From contig NZ_JQFA01000002.1 of assembly GCF_000763385.1 (NCBI RefSeq), positions 3,778,159 through 3,842,158 on the forward strand: DNA of 64,000 nucleotides. Direction: 5' to 3'. Below the pieces are notes generated by a model. The model was given only the letters and a program-made list of their open reading frames with translations, had not been told where the DNA came from and did not search any database. Position numbers and translations under genes: made by a program. Shown one piece after another: positions 35,785-44,491 of this stretch. The DNA comes from Leptolyngbya sp. KIOST-1. Lineage in GTDB: Bacteria; Cyanobacteriota; Cyanobacteriia; Phormidesmidales; Phormidesmidaceae. Numbering within the stretch: position 1 is the stretch's first letter; every line of letters begins with the position of its first letter.

Positions 35785-35942
35785 GAGGACGTTTGGAAAG
35801 TCTTATGTCTTGTAGCAAAAGTGGGTATCTCCCCTAAATTCCCCTTTTTAAGGGGAATTTAGGGAGATACCCACTTTTCAAGGGGAGCAGGGGGGATCGG
35901 TAGGTGACTAAAGCGACTGCAAATCACTTTTCAAACACCTTC
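35785..35942. mobile_element. 158-bp MITE related to the neighbouring IS5/IS1031-type element
   Basis: The left end GAGGACGTTTGGAAA resembles the IS end GAGGATATTTGGAAA at 36021. The right end TTTTCAAACACCTTC is its degenerate complement. TTA flanks both sides (35782-35784 and 35943-35945), the 3-bp duplication type of the IS1031/IS427 groups. It contains a long hairpin. Confidence 0.65.
35817..35878. repeat. Long hairpin with about 29-bp arms
   Basis: AAAAGTGGGTATCTCCCCTA (35817 on) and its complement ending at 35878 form a near-perfect stem, with one bulged base and a 3-base TTT loop. It lies inside the MITE and downstream of the oxygenase gene, so it may also stop the hyu-cluster transcript. 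Confidence 0.8.
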
Positions 35943-36020
35943 TTAGCTCGACTTTATCCAATCAGGCGGCATGGCAAAGTAGCTCGGTCCAGGTGTCGAA
36001 GATAGGGCGAGGGACTTTAA

Positions 36021-36953
36021 GAGGATATTTGGAAAGTATCAATTAGCACACGGACACCTGGATCGTAGAAAAGGCTTCCTCGGTATTAGGCTCAGAAATG
36101 AAGACTGTAGCCCCTTGGAAGCCATGACATCAGACTATTCCACCAACCTTACCCGTGACCAGTGGGATCTCCTATCCCCTTTGCTTCCCGGCCCGAAAGC
36201 CACCGGCAGACCGCGCACCGTTGACCTGTATGAGGTCATCAACGCCATGCTGTACGTGTTAGCCACGGGGTGTGCCTGGTCGCTGTTGCCCCAGTCCTTT
36301 CCGCCCTATTCCACGGTTTACTACTACTTCCGGCAGTGGAAACACGACGGGACCTGGAAGCGAGTGCATGACCATCTGATGAGTTGGGTGCGGGTGGCCG
36401 AAGACCGAGCGCCGACGCCGAGCGCCGGAGCCCTCGACTCCCAGAGCGTGCCCAGTGCGGTGATGGTGAGTCAATCGGTGGGCTATGACGGGGGTAAGAA
36501 AATCAAGGGTCGCAAGCGGTTTGCCCTGGTCGATACGATGGGGTTGCTGGTAGCGGTGACGGTGGTCGCCGCCAGCGTCCCAGAGCGGGACGGAGCCAAA
36601 CAATTGCTATCGGTCGTTCACCAGGAGCGCGAGCGTCTGCCTCGCCTGGGGCTCATCTGGGTGGATGGAGGGTTTTCGGGGGTGGACTTCTTCAAGACGG
36701 TGATTGACTGCTTTGCCCTCGTCCTGGACGTGGTGCTGCGCCCTCAGGGGACCAAGGGGTTTGTCTTGCTACCGAGGCGCTGGGTTGTGGAGCGCACCTA
36801 CGGCTGGCTCCATTGGTGTCGGCGGCTCAATGTGGATTACGAGCGGCTGCCTGAATCCTCGGAGGCGCTGATTCATCTCGCTATGATTCGCCTCATGTTA
36901 CGGAGACTCGCGTGAGGCTTTTCATACCCCTCTCCGTGTTTCCAAATATCCTC
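36021..36953 (+). mobile_element. IS5-family element (IS1031/IS427 type)
   Basis: Perfect 15-bp ends GAGGATATTTGGAAA (36021-36035) and TTTCCAAATATCCTC (36939-36953), with TAA duplicated on both sides (36018-36020, 36954-36956). Length 933 bp, one transposase gene, apparently complete. It inserted into the IS4-like remnant on its right. Confidence 0.9.
36115..36915 (+). CDS. IS5-family transposase
   Basis: 266 residues: LTRDQWDLLSPLLPGPKATG, RPRTVDLYEVINAMLYVLAT, the first catalytic Asp in SAGALDSQSVPSAVM, the second in LIWVDGGFSG, and the C-terminal WVVERTYGWLHWCRRLNVDY with the catalytic Glu. Uninterrupted, within intact inverted repeats and a TAA target duplication; likely functional. Confidence 0.9.
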   Translation: MEAMTSDYSTNLTRDQWDLLSPLLPGPKATGRPRTVDLYEVINAMLYVLATGCAWSLLPQSFPPYSTVYYYFRQWKHDGTWKRVHDHLMSWVRVAEDRAPTPSAGALDSQSVPSAVMVSQSVGYDGGKKIKGRKRFALVDTMGLLVAVTVVAASVPERDGAKQLLSVVHQERERLPRLGLIWVDGGFSGVDFFKTVIDCFALVLDVVLRPQGTKGFVLLPRRWVVERTYGWLHWCRRLNVDYERLPESSEALIHLAMIRLMLRRLA

Positions 36954-36956
36954 TAA

Positions 36957-37713
36957 CGTACTCAAGGTCATCTCGTGATGTCTGAAAAAGCCGGGAAGCC
37001 CACAAATATCGGCGAACAAAGGCCAAGGCATCGGCGAAGGTCGGGCGTTGCTTCGTGTACCAGGCGGTTTGAGGTAGGGGGAAGGTAAATTGGGGGTGCA
37101 GTCGCTGGGTGAGGAGCACGACCAGCGAGAACAGGGCCAATAGGGCAGGAGTCGTGCGTCGAATCGCTAAGTCAGACCACTGCCGCTGAGTTTCAACCCC
37201 CAAATGAGTCCGCACCTCCTGGAAGGTGACTTCGACTTGCCAGCGATGCCGAAACCAGAGCAAGATTTGGGCGGGGGTCGCCTCGAGATCAGTACAGAGA
37301 AAGGCCTGAGGCTCCAACTGGCCCAGCGGGTCACGCACCAAGACCCAACGAATGGGGACAGGAGGAAGTCCAGTGTGATACCACACGGCCGTTTGCGAGA
37401 CCCATTCTAAGGTGTAGGTTTGCTGACCATACCAGCCCTCCAGGGTAAGGGACTGCCAGCGGGTGGTGGAATCCTCCAACCGAGTTTTTAGGGTGGGCAA
37501 GCGTTGCCCGACTTTACGAGGGCGGCCGATGGTGTGGGCGTCCCGAGGCGGAGGGGGTTTATAAAGGGCGGCATCTAAGCGAAGTCGAGTGACGACATGA
37601 ACAGGATGGGGGAGATGGCTCACCGACGCCAAAAAGTCTAGAGCGGCGAAGCTGCTGTCGGCCACCACCACAATGGGCCGATTTCCCAACCAGCGTCGGA
37701 CTTGAACCAGCAT
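36957..37713 (-). pseudogene. IS4-like DDE transposase fragment, truncated at both ends
   Basis: A frame of about 250 native residues: IVVVADSSFAALDFLASVSH (first Asp), PIRWVLVRDPLGQLEPQAFL, ILLWFRHRWQVEVTFQEVRT and HLGVETQRQWSDLAIRRTTP (Glu region). The N terminus is removed by the IS481-type element at 37715 and the C terminus by the IS5-type element at 36953; the frame continues into the latter (RGYLETRRGV) to a stop at 36922. It is a remnant between two later insertions. Confidence 0.75.
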
Positions 37714-37714
37714 T

Positions 37715-38902
37715 TGTAATAGATCAGGCTTTATCTGACAGTTGGGGTATATCAGACACGTAGAAGGGTGTCAGGTCGTGTTTGATTTTTATCGTCATCT
37801 TCTACGTGTTGGTCAAGCTGTTTTGCTTTGGCCAGATGCAAGCTGTCTTTCCAGGTCTGCATTGGCGTCTTGCCGTAGCAATAGCGTCCTGAGTGCGGTC
37901 GCTCTTGATTATAAAACTCAAGCCACTCATCGACATCCTGTTGGAGTTCCTCGATGCTGTGATAGACCTTCTTGCGGAATGCCACCTGGTAGAACTCTTC
38001 GAGGATCGTGCGGTGGAACCGCTCACAAATGCCATTAGTCTGCGGTGATTTGGCCTTGGTACGGCTGTGGTCAATGTCCTCAATCGCCAGGTACAACTGG
38101 TATTCGTGGTGAGCCACGTTGCCACAGTATTCAGTACCTCGGTCAGTGAGGATGCGCAACAGGCGCACGTCATGGGCCTCAAAGAAGGGAATCACCCGGT
38201 CATTGAGCACGTCAGCGGCGACCAGTGCCGTCTTGCGGTCATAGAGTTTGACGGTGGCTACTCGGGTATAGGTATCAATGAAGGTCTGCTGGTAGATGCG
38301 CCCCACGCCCTTGAGATGGCCCACATAGAACGTGTCCTGAGCCCCAAGATAGCCCGGGTGGTGGGTTTCGATTTCGCCATGGGCCTCTTTCTCCTCCTTG
38401 GCTTTCTCCAGTGCCTTCACCTGGGCCTCGGTGAGAATCAGGTTTTCCTGGGCCGCTTTGGCTTCCAGCGCTTTAAGGCGTTTGGCGAAGGTTTGCAGGT
38501 CATGGCGCAGCCAGATCGAGCGCACCCCACCGGGCGAGACGAACAGGCCACGCTTTTTCATCTCATTGGACACGCGAATCTGACCGTAGGCCGGTTGCTC
38601 GATCGCAAACGCCACCACCGCCTCTTCAATGGCCGCCTCGACCCGGTTCTTCACGCAGGGCTTGCGACGATCAATCTCTTGCAAGGCCAATTCACCACCG
38701 CTTTCGTACAATTCCTGGTAGCGGTAGAAGGTGTCGCGCGAGACGCCCATGACTTTGCAGGCTTGGGACACATTGCCTAAGGTCTTAGCCAGGTTGAGCA
38801 AGCCCAGTTTGTTCTTGACAATCTTCTCTTGCGTATTCATTGTGACACTCCTAAGTCAGTACAAGTTTACATGGAGTGTCAGATAAAGTCTTGACTATTA
38901 CA
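37715..38902 (-). mobile_element. IS481-type element
   Basis: The left end TGTAATAGATCAGGCTTTAT (to 37740) and the right end, complementary to it (TGTCAGATAAAGTCTTGACT to 38902), are 26-bp imperfect inverted repeats around one transposase gene; length 1,188 bp. No target duplication is visible. The right end supplies the TAA stop codon of the PLD-helicase gene. A related solitary end is at 16840-16865. Confidence 0.87.
37752..38840 (-). CDS. IS481-family transposase
   Basis: 362 residues. The N-terminal helix-turn-helix ([20 protein letters not shown]) is followed by the rve integrase core: first Asp in [15 protein letters not shown], second in [14 protein letters not shown], Glu in [20 protein letters not shown], and the tail [20 protein letters not shown]. 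Apparently intact within paired inverted repeats. Confidence 0.9.
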   Translation of the reverse strand: MNTQEKIVKNKLGLLNLAKTLGNVSQACKVMGVSRDTFYRYQELYESGGELALQEIDRRKPCVKNRVEAAIEEAVVAFAIEQPAYGQIRVSNEMKKRGLFVSPGGVRSIWLRHDLQTFAKRLKALEAKAAQENLILTEAQVKALEKAKEEKEAHGEIETHHPGYLGAQDTFYVGHLKGVGRIYQQTFIDTYTRVATVKLYDRKTALVAADVLNDRVIPFFEAHDVRLLRILTDRGTEYCGNVAHHEYQLYLAIEDIDHSRTKAKSPQTNGICERFHRTILEEFYQVAFRKKVYHSIEELQQDVDEWLEFYNQERPHSGRYCYGKTPMQTWKDSLHLAKAKQLDQHVEDDDKNQTRPDTLLRV

Positions 38903-41783
38903 GTTGCAGGAAGTCTTGGAGAACCCTAGCCGCCTGTTCCAACTTGTCTTTGGGTAGATTATCGACTTCATCAGTCAGCACATTGCGGAGGTGCTGGCTG
39001 ACCTCCTCCAGATCCGTTACGGGTTTGGCCTGGGGGCTATCCAGGTAAACCCAACGAGGGGCACCCCATTCAGTCCCTGCGATCGCGAAAAATACCCACG
39101 GACGTCGGGCCGACACAATGCTAATTCGCTTCCGTTGCAGTGCTCGCACCGAGGCAATTACCCGAGCATCGCTGGTTCGCATTCGTTCGTAAATATCCCG
39201 CTGAACCAGGGCTGATTCTCCTTCAACCAGCGATCGCACTGGAGTAAACACATCCAGGAGCTGATCTGCCGGGGTGTCAGCTTCAATCACCTCATTTAAG
39301 CGAGTGATGGTATCGGATAGCTGTAGCTCCCCGGTTAACAGTTCATTCGGCAGGGGAATATTGGCCCCCAACATCTCTGAGGAAAATCTCATCCGATCCA
39401 CAAACCGCTGGTCGGAGGACAAAATGAACTCCTCGCTGTCCTTCGGGAAGAACACCTCAATCTGAGGATGGGGGCTGTCCATCCGGTCAATGCGCCCAAT
39501 CCGTTGTTCAGCCACCCGCACCACGGTGGGCATATCGAGGTTGACCACTGCCGACGCCTGTTGCAGGTTGATGCCCTCTGACATGGCATCGGAGCAGAGC
39601 AGAATGACGCCTTTTCGCTGAGACCCCAGTTGACAGGCCCGGTTAGCCTTGTCTCTTTCCGCTTTGCTGGTGCCCGTCGCAATCATCACCTCACAACCCT
39701 GGTGCTGACGGAGGCGATCATGAATATCCGCTAGAGTTATTAGGCTTTTGTCAAAGGCGATGACGATGCCATGTTTTTTCAATAAGTCCGTCAGCTTCTT
39801 GGCTTTGACCGCTTCTCGACCATCCGACATTTGGTTGACCAGCGCTTCGATGCGCTCATACAGGCGAATTTCGTCCTGGCTAGCCACCTCATGCTGCTCT
39901 GGATCGGTCAGCCACTCGGGCATTGGAATATCCAGGGTTTGCTGGGCCGGTTTACCGGCTTTCTCCTGTAGGCCGCTGATCACATTGCCAGTCTCCTGAG
40001 TCTTGACCCTGGTCGAAATCTTGCCCCAGGTCTTGGCAAATTCTGTCCCCCTAATCAGCTCGATAAGACGGACTCGGGAGGATCTCAGGCTCGCCATGAC
40101 GTAGTACATGGCCAGGGCAGCGGCGCTGCTCAGCCGACTTTCCAGATATTGTTCGTGGGTTCCCCCATAGAAGTCGGGCACTTCTATCGGTTTTTGAACG
40201 TACTGGATGCCTTTGAGCTGAGCAGCGGTTTCCCGAATTTGTGCGGCCAGTTGGCGGTCTTTATTGGCGGTGGCGGTATTGCGATCGCAGATATAGACAT
40301 CGGTGACATGCTTGGGATAGCGGCACGGCACCCCATGCTTATTTCTAAATGCCTCTGGATTGCTCTCAATCATCCGGTTCAGCATGGTCTTGGTTCGCCG
40401 TACCGTAAAGCGTTGAATGGCCCGCTGGATTTTCTCTAGCTCGGCCTGGGCAATGTCTTCCCCTCGACGCCGCCGAATACGGCTGAGGGTATCTAGCAAG
40501 TCATCATCAAAGTTGTCGGCCCCCAGCAAATCGACAATGGCAATTAAGTCCAAGGGGCCACGATTGATGGGGGTAGCCGTGAACAGCAGCACATGGTCTG
40601 CAATATTGTTGAACAGCTGTCGAGTCCGGGTGGATTTGAGGTTTAAGAAGCGATGGGCTTCATCAACAGCAAGCACCTGGGCACGGCGGATGAGGCGCAG
40701 GACATCCTCTCGCTTGTCTTCGGTAGTGTTGCTCAACAGGCCGTGGGAACAGGTGAGGGTATTCTGTCCACACCGTTGGGACTCCTCTTGCCAGGAGGCT
40801 TCTACGCTCGGCGGGCACAGCAGGATGGGAATTTCCGTCTTGATGCGACCGGTACTCCACATCTTCTGCATCACGCTGCGAATTAGATGGGCACCGGTTT
40901 TAGTTTTGCCAGAACCGGTGGCGTCAGCCACCAGGACACTACCAACGTTCTCAATCACCCACAGGGCGTGGGCAATTCCCTGGTATTGAGAGGGCCAGAG
41001 GGCGGCTTCATCGCTGTATTGTAGGCCCTGGGTATACCGAATGGCCCAATCACCTTCCAGCAGTTCGGCACAGGCTCTGGCCATGGCTTCTTGCCAGGTG
41101 ACGACGCTCAACAGCAGTTCCAGCAGTTCGATGAGTTCTGCCTGGTAGTCGCGCCCTAGCTCCCAGTAGCTCTCGGCCATCTGGCAGGCTTCTTGATAGC
41201 GCTCGGGTTCTGCTTCCCGCTGGTAGCGGCTATTGGCCTCGTGTTGGAGTTCTAAGCCGGACTGGCTGAAGTTGCTTGATCCGAGGGTAATGGCCTCATC
41301 TCCTCGGAAAATCTTGGCATGGAGGGGGCGGGATTGATTGGAGAGTCGGGCTTCTACCTTGCCGCTGCGGAGGAGTTCGATGGCCACAATCACTTTGGCA
41401 CAGAGGAAGATGGAAATTCCTCGCTCCTCTAGCCAGTAGCGTTGAACTTCGGTCGCCAGGTTGCTGTCTTTGAGGCGAAAGGTGGTGCGCTGGGTAGGAT
41501 GTGGCTCGTTGCCAATCAGGATTTGGATGGTGTCGAAGGCATTTTCGTCTGCTTGCAACTTCTGGTGGCATTCGGCCAGAAACTCGATCATCATGCTCAG
41601 GGAGGTGTAACCGCTGATGATGAGGGGGCGATGGGAGCTAAGCAGGTCTGGAAAGACGACCGACTTAACGGTGTGGCGATTATGGTTGTGAGGGAAGCGA
41701 TCGTGGGCAGGCAATCTGAGATTGGGGTTTGCCTGAACGTCTTCGATTTGACGTAGCAGGCTGAGTTGCTCACCAGTTTCCAT
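38898..41783 (-). CDS. PLD-nuclease / SNF2-like helicase protein, 3' end altered by an IS
   Basis: 961 residues. A phospholipase-D-type nuclease domain (about 30-200) carries HxKx4D-like LHAKIFRGDEAITLGSSNFS. It is followed by a superfamily-2 SNF2-like motor: ADATGSGKTKTGAHL (Walker A), VLAVDEAHRFLN (Walker B), LLFTATPINRG, and in the second RecA lobe VILLCSDAMSEGINLQQASA plus AEQRIGRIDRMDSPHP. Such nuclease-helicase proteins occur in antiviral islands. RBS AGGGAGGG precedes ATG 41783. The last codon and the TAA come from the IS481 end, so a few or many C-terminal residues may be lost. No partner gene remains beside it. Confidence 0.8.
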   Translation of the reverse strand: METGEQLSLLRQIEDVQANPNLRLPAHDRFPHNHNRHTVKSVVFPDLLSSHRPLIISGYTSLSMMIEFLAECHQKLQADENAFDTIQILIGNEPHPTQRTTFRLKDSNLATEVQRYWLEERGISIFLCAKVIVAIELLRSGKVEARLSNQSRPLHAKIFRGDEAITLGSSNFSQSGLELQHEANSRYQREAEPERYQEACQMAESYWELGRDYQAELIELLELLLSVVTWQEAMARACAELLEGDWAIRYTQGLQYSDEAALWPSQYQGIAHALWVIENVGSVLVADATGSGKTKTGAHLIRSVMQKMWSTGRIKTEIPILLCPPSVEASWQEESQRCGQNTLTCSHGLLSNTTEDKREDVLRLIRRAQVLAVDEAHRFLNLKSTRTRQLFNNIADHVLLFTATPINRGPLDLIAIVDLLGADNFDDDLLDTLSRIRRRRGEDIAQAELEKIQRAIQRFTVRRTKTMLNRMIESNPEAFRNKHGVPCRYPKHVTDVYICDRNTATANKDRQLAAQIRETAAQLKGIQYVQKPIEVPDFYGGTHEQYLESRLSSAAALAMYYVMASLRSSRVRLIELIRGTEFAKTWGKISTRVKTQETGNVISGLQEKAGKPAQQTLDIPMPEWLTDPEQHEVASQDEIRLYERIEALVNQMSDGREAVKAKKLTDLLKKHGIVIAFDKSLITLADIHDRLRQHQGCEVMIATGTSKAERDKANRACQLGSQRKGVILLCSDAMSEGINLQQASAVVNLDMPTVVRVAEQRIGRIDRMDSPHPQIEVFFPKDSEEFILSSDQRFVDRMRFSSEMLGANIPLPNELLTGELQLSDTITRLNEVIEADTPADQLLDVFTPVRSLVEGESALVQRDIYERMRTSDARVIASVRALQRKRISIVSARRPWVFFAIAGTEWGAPRWVYLDSPQAKPVTDLEEVSQHLRNVLTDEVDNLPKDKLEQAARVLQDFLQL

Positions 41784-41958
41784 CGGTGCTGTTTCCCTCC
41801 CTAGGTGCTTTCCTAGCTATCCAAGCTCCAGGGTTCCCAGGCTGATACATTAGTCAAATATCAACATTGTTCCATCTTTATTAATCATTTTCATTTTGCT
41901 GCTGCAACGATTTGTTGTGCTGCGCCATCCACCAAGAAACCAATTCAACAACTAAATT

Positions 41959-43374
41959 TTAAACTCCCATTAATAATCTTGCCTTTCTTAAGATGAAAGT
42001 TAGAACAGTTTCTTTCTGAGAAATAATATCTGCTTGCACCTCCATCCCTGCCTGAATCTCATGCTTATAATCGCCTTTTCTCAAATAAGTCTGTTTAGGC
42101 TGAATCGTAATTTCAAAATAGGGAGAAACAGAAGATTCAGGACTGGCCTTAGAAGGTTCTTGGGGTTGCGCTTGTGGCGCTGTGGCATCAGCAGCTACAG
42201 AAATAACGTTGCCATCTAAGGTTCCATAATCTGTATAAGTATAGGCAGATACGCGCATCTTCACTTCTTGCCCAACTTTAACCTTGCCAATATCCTGAGG
42301 CGATACCCGTGCTTTGATTACTAAAGGAGTATCTTGAGGTGAAATGTGGGCTATTACTTCGCCCGGACGAACAAATTGTCCTTCATTACGAATGTCCATT
42401 TTCAGAATAGTTCCATCTGTCTGAGCACGAACAATGGTGTCTTTCAATTCATTAATAACTTGTTGAATTTCTTTTTGATCCTTGCTGACTTGAGCTTGAA
42501 TCTGGACTTTTTGTTGAAGCAATGCTCCTACATCTCGTTGTAGAGTTGCTGATATGGATTCGCCTCTCGCTCTAGATTGAGCGATCTGTTCTTGAGCAAC
42601 AGAAACTGTGGCAGACGTAGGATTGAGAGTGGTTTGGACTCGTTCTAATCTAGCTTGCGCTGCGATATAAGCTTGACGTTTACTTTCCACCTCTACTTGT
42701 GCTGCGGCCCCTTCTTTGCCTAACCTCTCCCATGCTTCAAATTCTCCTTTAGCAGACGCTACATGTGCCTCTGCTTCCTGAACCTCTTTGACTGCGACTG
42801 CTTGCTTATCAGTGTATTCGCGCTCAATCCGAATTAGTTCAGCTTGGGCTAATGTAATACTTCGAGCCATCAGATTCTGCTCAGCAGCAATTTGAGAACT
42901 TAAGTTCATTCTCTGAGTATCTAGCATTTGGATTTGGATCTGCCCTTGCTGAATACTGTTTTCTAACTGGCTCTTGCGGGTTCGTAAGCGTGAATCATCA
43001 ATGCGGGCAATGACCTGCCCTTGCTCAACCTTCTGAGTTTCTTCTACCTCTAGTTTTTCAATGATACCCTCTGTTGCTGCTTGCACAATTTTCACCTCTC
43101 CATCCGGGCGGACTGAAGCAGATGCTCGCACAGTGTCTGGGAAGGGTGTTATGGCTGCTAAACCAACCCCAATTCCAACTGTACTCAGCAGGAAAGCACC
43201 CCCCAACGTTACCCAGCGACTTACTGACGGAATAAATTCATCGTTATCTAGAGGAATGACAAACTCTTGCTCCGTAATCTGAGAATCTTTTTGCAGAGAA
43301 GCTTCCGCTCCTCCCGCTTCAATTTTTTCTTTTGAGTTGAGATAAGAGAATTCTGAACTGGAGTAATTAGTCAT
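41959..43374 (-). CDS. HlyD-family membrane-fusion protein for peptide export
   Basis: 471 residues from ATG 43374 (MTNYSSSEFSYLNSKEKIEA); further in-frame ATGs at 43416 and 43467 are possible. One membrane segment (WVTLGGAFLLSTVGIGVGLA, about 50-70) is followed by a lipoyl-like half motif (EIKV-type: GEVKIVQAATEGIIEKLEVE), a long coiled coil (about 130-290), the second lipoyl half and a beta-barrel domain (SPQDIGKVKVGQEVKMRVSA). It bridges an inner-membrane ABC exporter to the outer membrane. It is divergent from the precursor peptide and peptidase-ABC genes, so the three form one export locus. Confidence 0.87.
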   Translation of the reverse strand: MTNYSSSEFSYLNSKEKIEAGGAEASLQKDSQITEQEFVIPLDNDEFIPSVSRWVTLGGAFLLSTVGIGVGLAAITPFPDTVRASASVRPDGEVKIVQAATEGIIEKLEVEETQKVEQGQVIARIDDSRLRTRKSQLENSIQQGQIQIQMLDTQRMNLSSQIAAEQNLMARSITLAQAELIRIEREYTDKQAVAVKEVQEAEAHVASAKGEFEAWERLGKEGAAAQVEVESKRQAYIAAQARLERVQTTLNPTSATVSVAQEQIAQSRARGESISATLQRDVGALLQQKVQIQAQVSKDQKEIQQVINELKDTIVRAQTDGTILKMDIRNEGQFVRPGEVIAHISPQDTPLVIKARVSPQDIGKVKVGQEVKMRVSAYTYTDYGTLDGNVISVAADATAPQAQPQEPSKASPESSVSPYFEITIQPKQTYLRKGDYKHEIQAGMEVQADIISQKETVLTFILRKARLLMGV

Positions 43375-43514
43375 AGGAGTTGAGATGTGGCAGTCTTCTG
43401 AGACTAGAGTACCCATCTCAGGTATCTTCGAGCAGCCTCTGTCATCGTTTCGGCCACCTACGGCCACTTATGGATAAGTAGGTAGACCTAAATAATCAAC
43501 ATGACAATCACGGC

Positions 43515-43540
43515 ACGGCAAGGCTTTCAGCGATTCAGGG
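43515..43540. repeat. Remnant of the ISL3-like MITE
   Basis: GCAAGGCTTTCAGCGATTCA followed by GGG matches the inner part of the 122-bp MITE at 11284-11405 (GCAAGGCTTTCAGCGAATGC). No intact ends are seen here. Confidence 0.5.
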
Positions 43541-43589
43541 CTACGTTTAATTAGGCTCACCCACTTAGCTCATCTGAGCTATTGAGCTC

Positions 43590-43688
43590 GGCACTGGTCT
43601 CTAAAAGTATGATCCTTGATTTCTCGTTGCTCAGAACCCTTGTGCAGCAGGCGTTCTAAAAACCGTCCTACTTTAGCAGGCCAGTGCC
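43590..43688. mobile_element. 99-bp MITE derived from the IS1-family element
   Basis: The left end GGCACTGGTCTCTAAAAGTA and right end TACTTTAGCAGGCCAGTGCC are inverted repeats sharing GGCACTGG with the IS1-type element at 12112. The 8-bp target TTGAGCTC is duplicated at 43582-43589 and 43689-43696, the duplication size of IS1. It lies in the stop region of a minus-strand gene remnant. Confidence 0.85.
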
Positions 43689-43696
43689 TTGAGCTC

Positions 43697-43795
43697 CAAA
43701 GCGCTGTTTCATAAAGGCTACAACTTCCGGAGGACTCTTACTTGTCTGAGTAGCCGAAACAATGATTAACGCCTTTTGAGCATTCAAAATGAAAT
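43697..43795 (-). pseudogene. 3' remnant of an unidentified gene
   Basis: On the minus strand the bases translate to LNAQKALIIVSATQTSKSPP and EVVAFMKQRFGAQ, with a stop TAG that is restored when the adjacent MITE and one TTGAGCTC copy are removed. The amino-acid make-up looks coding, but upstream stops leave only about 35 codons. I do not recognise the family. Confidence 0.35.
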
Positions 43796-44123
43796 GATAT
43801 CACCTAAGTATATTTGCTTAAGCATATTTTGCAGGCAAATGTAAAGTTATAAACCCCTTACGCAAAAGGCATTTTGAAATGCTGAGGCATAGCTCCTGTA
43901 GTGAAACTGCGGCACAAGTGGCTTCTTTATAAAGGAAAAATAAACCTAATTACTGCTAAAATCCGTGAATCTTACAATGTAGATGTCTGTGTTTAGTAGC
44001 TACTCTTAGGACAAGAGCGTAATCTATAGTGGGGATTACACTGGTGGAAGGAAGTTTTAAGGACATCCTGATACTAGTCAACACGCTTTTACAAGTAACT
44101 TTGGACAATCATTAGAGGGATAT

Positions 44124-44357
44124 ATGCAAACCTTCAAAGACGATTCACTATTTGTAGAACTGTCTAGTGATGAGGAAGCTCAAATTCAAGGAGGATGGCA
44201 GAGATGGGCTTGGGGTCAGGTAGCTAAGTACACATTCAATCAGTACAAGCAGATTTACTATTCCAACTCAGGTCAGTGTAACAAAGTTAAAAGTGAGAAA
44301 GAAAGAGCAAAGTGTAATAGCAGGGATCCACAAACTGGCAGGGCAATGGCACGTTGA
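44124..44357 (+). CDS. Double-glycine precursor peptide (bacteriocin-like)
   Basis: 77 residues, RBS AGAGGG 5-6 bases before ATG. The leader MQTFKDDSLFVELSSDEEAQ plus IQGG ends in Gly-Gly at 23-24 and shows the L-S-x-E-E-A-x-I-x-GG pattern cut by C39 peptidases. The predicted 53-residue core starts WQRWAWGQVAKYTFNQYKQI, is strongly cationic (11 Lys/Arg against 3 acidic) and aromatic, and has two Cys at core positions 28 and 40 that could form a disulfide. The C39-peptidase ABC exporter follows at 44492 and the HlyD adaptor is divergent. No modification enzyme is nearby, so an unmodified secreted antibacterial or signalling peptide is likely. No known bacteriocin family is recognised. Confidence 0.8.
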   Translation: MQTFKDDSLFVELSSDEEAQIQGGWQRWAWGQVAKYTFNQYKQIYYSNSGQCNKVKSEKERAKCNSRDPQTGRAMAR

Positions 44358-44416
44358 TGTATTTGCTTCATCTTCCAGTTTAAGCTAAAGCTTTTTCTCT
44401 GTCTCATCTCCTTTTG

Positions 44417-44444
44417 AAAGGTACCTAGTTACTTAGGTACCTTT
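44417..44444 (+). terminator. Hairpin between precursor and exporter genes
   Basis: AAAGGTACCTA (44417-44427) and TAGGTACCTTT (44434-44444) make an 11-bp perfect stem with a 6-base loop, followed by CTATATTTTA. The weak T-run suggests a partial terminator that would keep exporter mRNA below precursor mRNA. Confidence 0.6.
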
Positions 44445-44491
44445 CTATATTTTATGGGAAAACTAGAGACTAAAGTAATGCAACACCATCT

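Larger units (their letters stand above)
43375..44123. other. Divergent region between HlyD gene and precursor gene
   Basis: 749 bases. It holds an ISL3-like MITE fragment (43515-43540), an IS1-type MITE (43590-43688) and a minus-strand remnant of an unidentified gene (about 43697-43795) ending MKQRFGAQ-stop. The rest is AT-rich and should contain the promoters of both transcription units. Confidence 0.55.
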
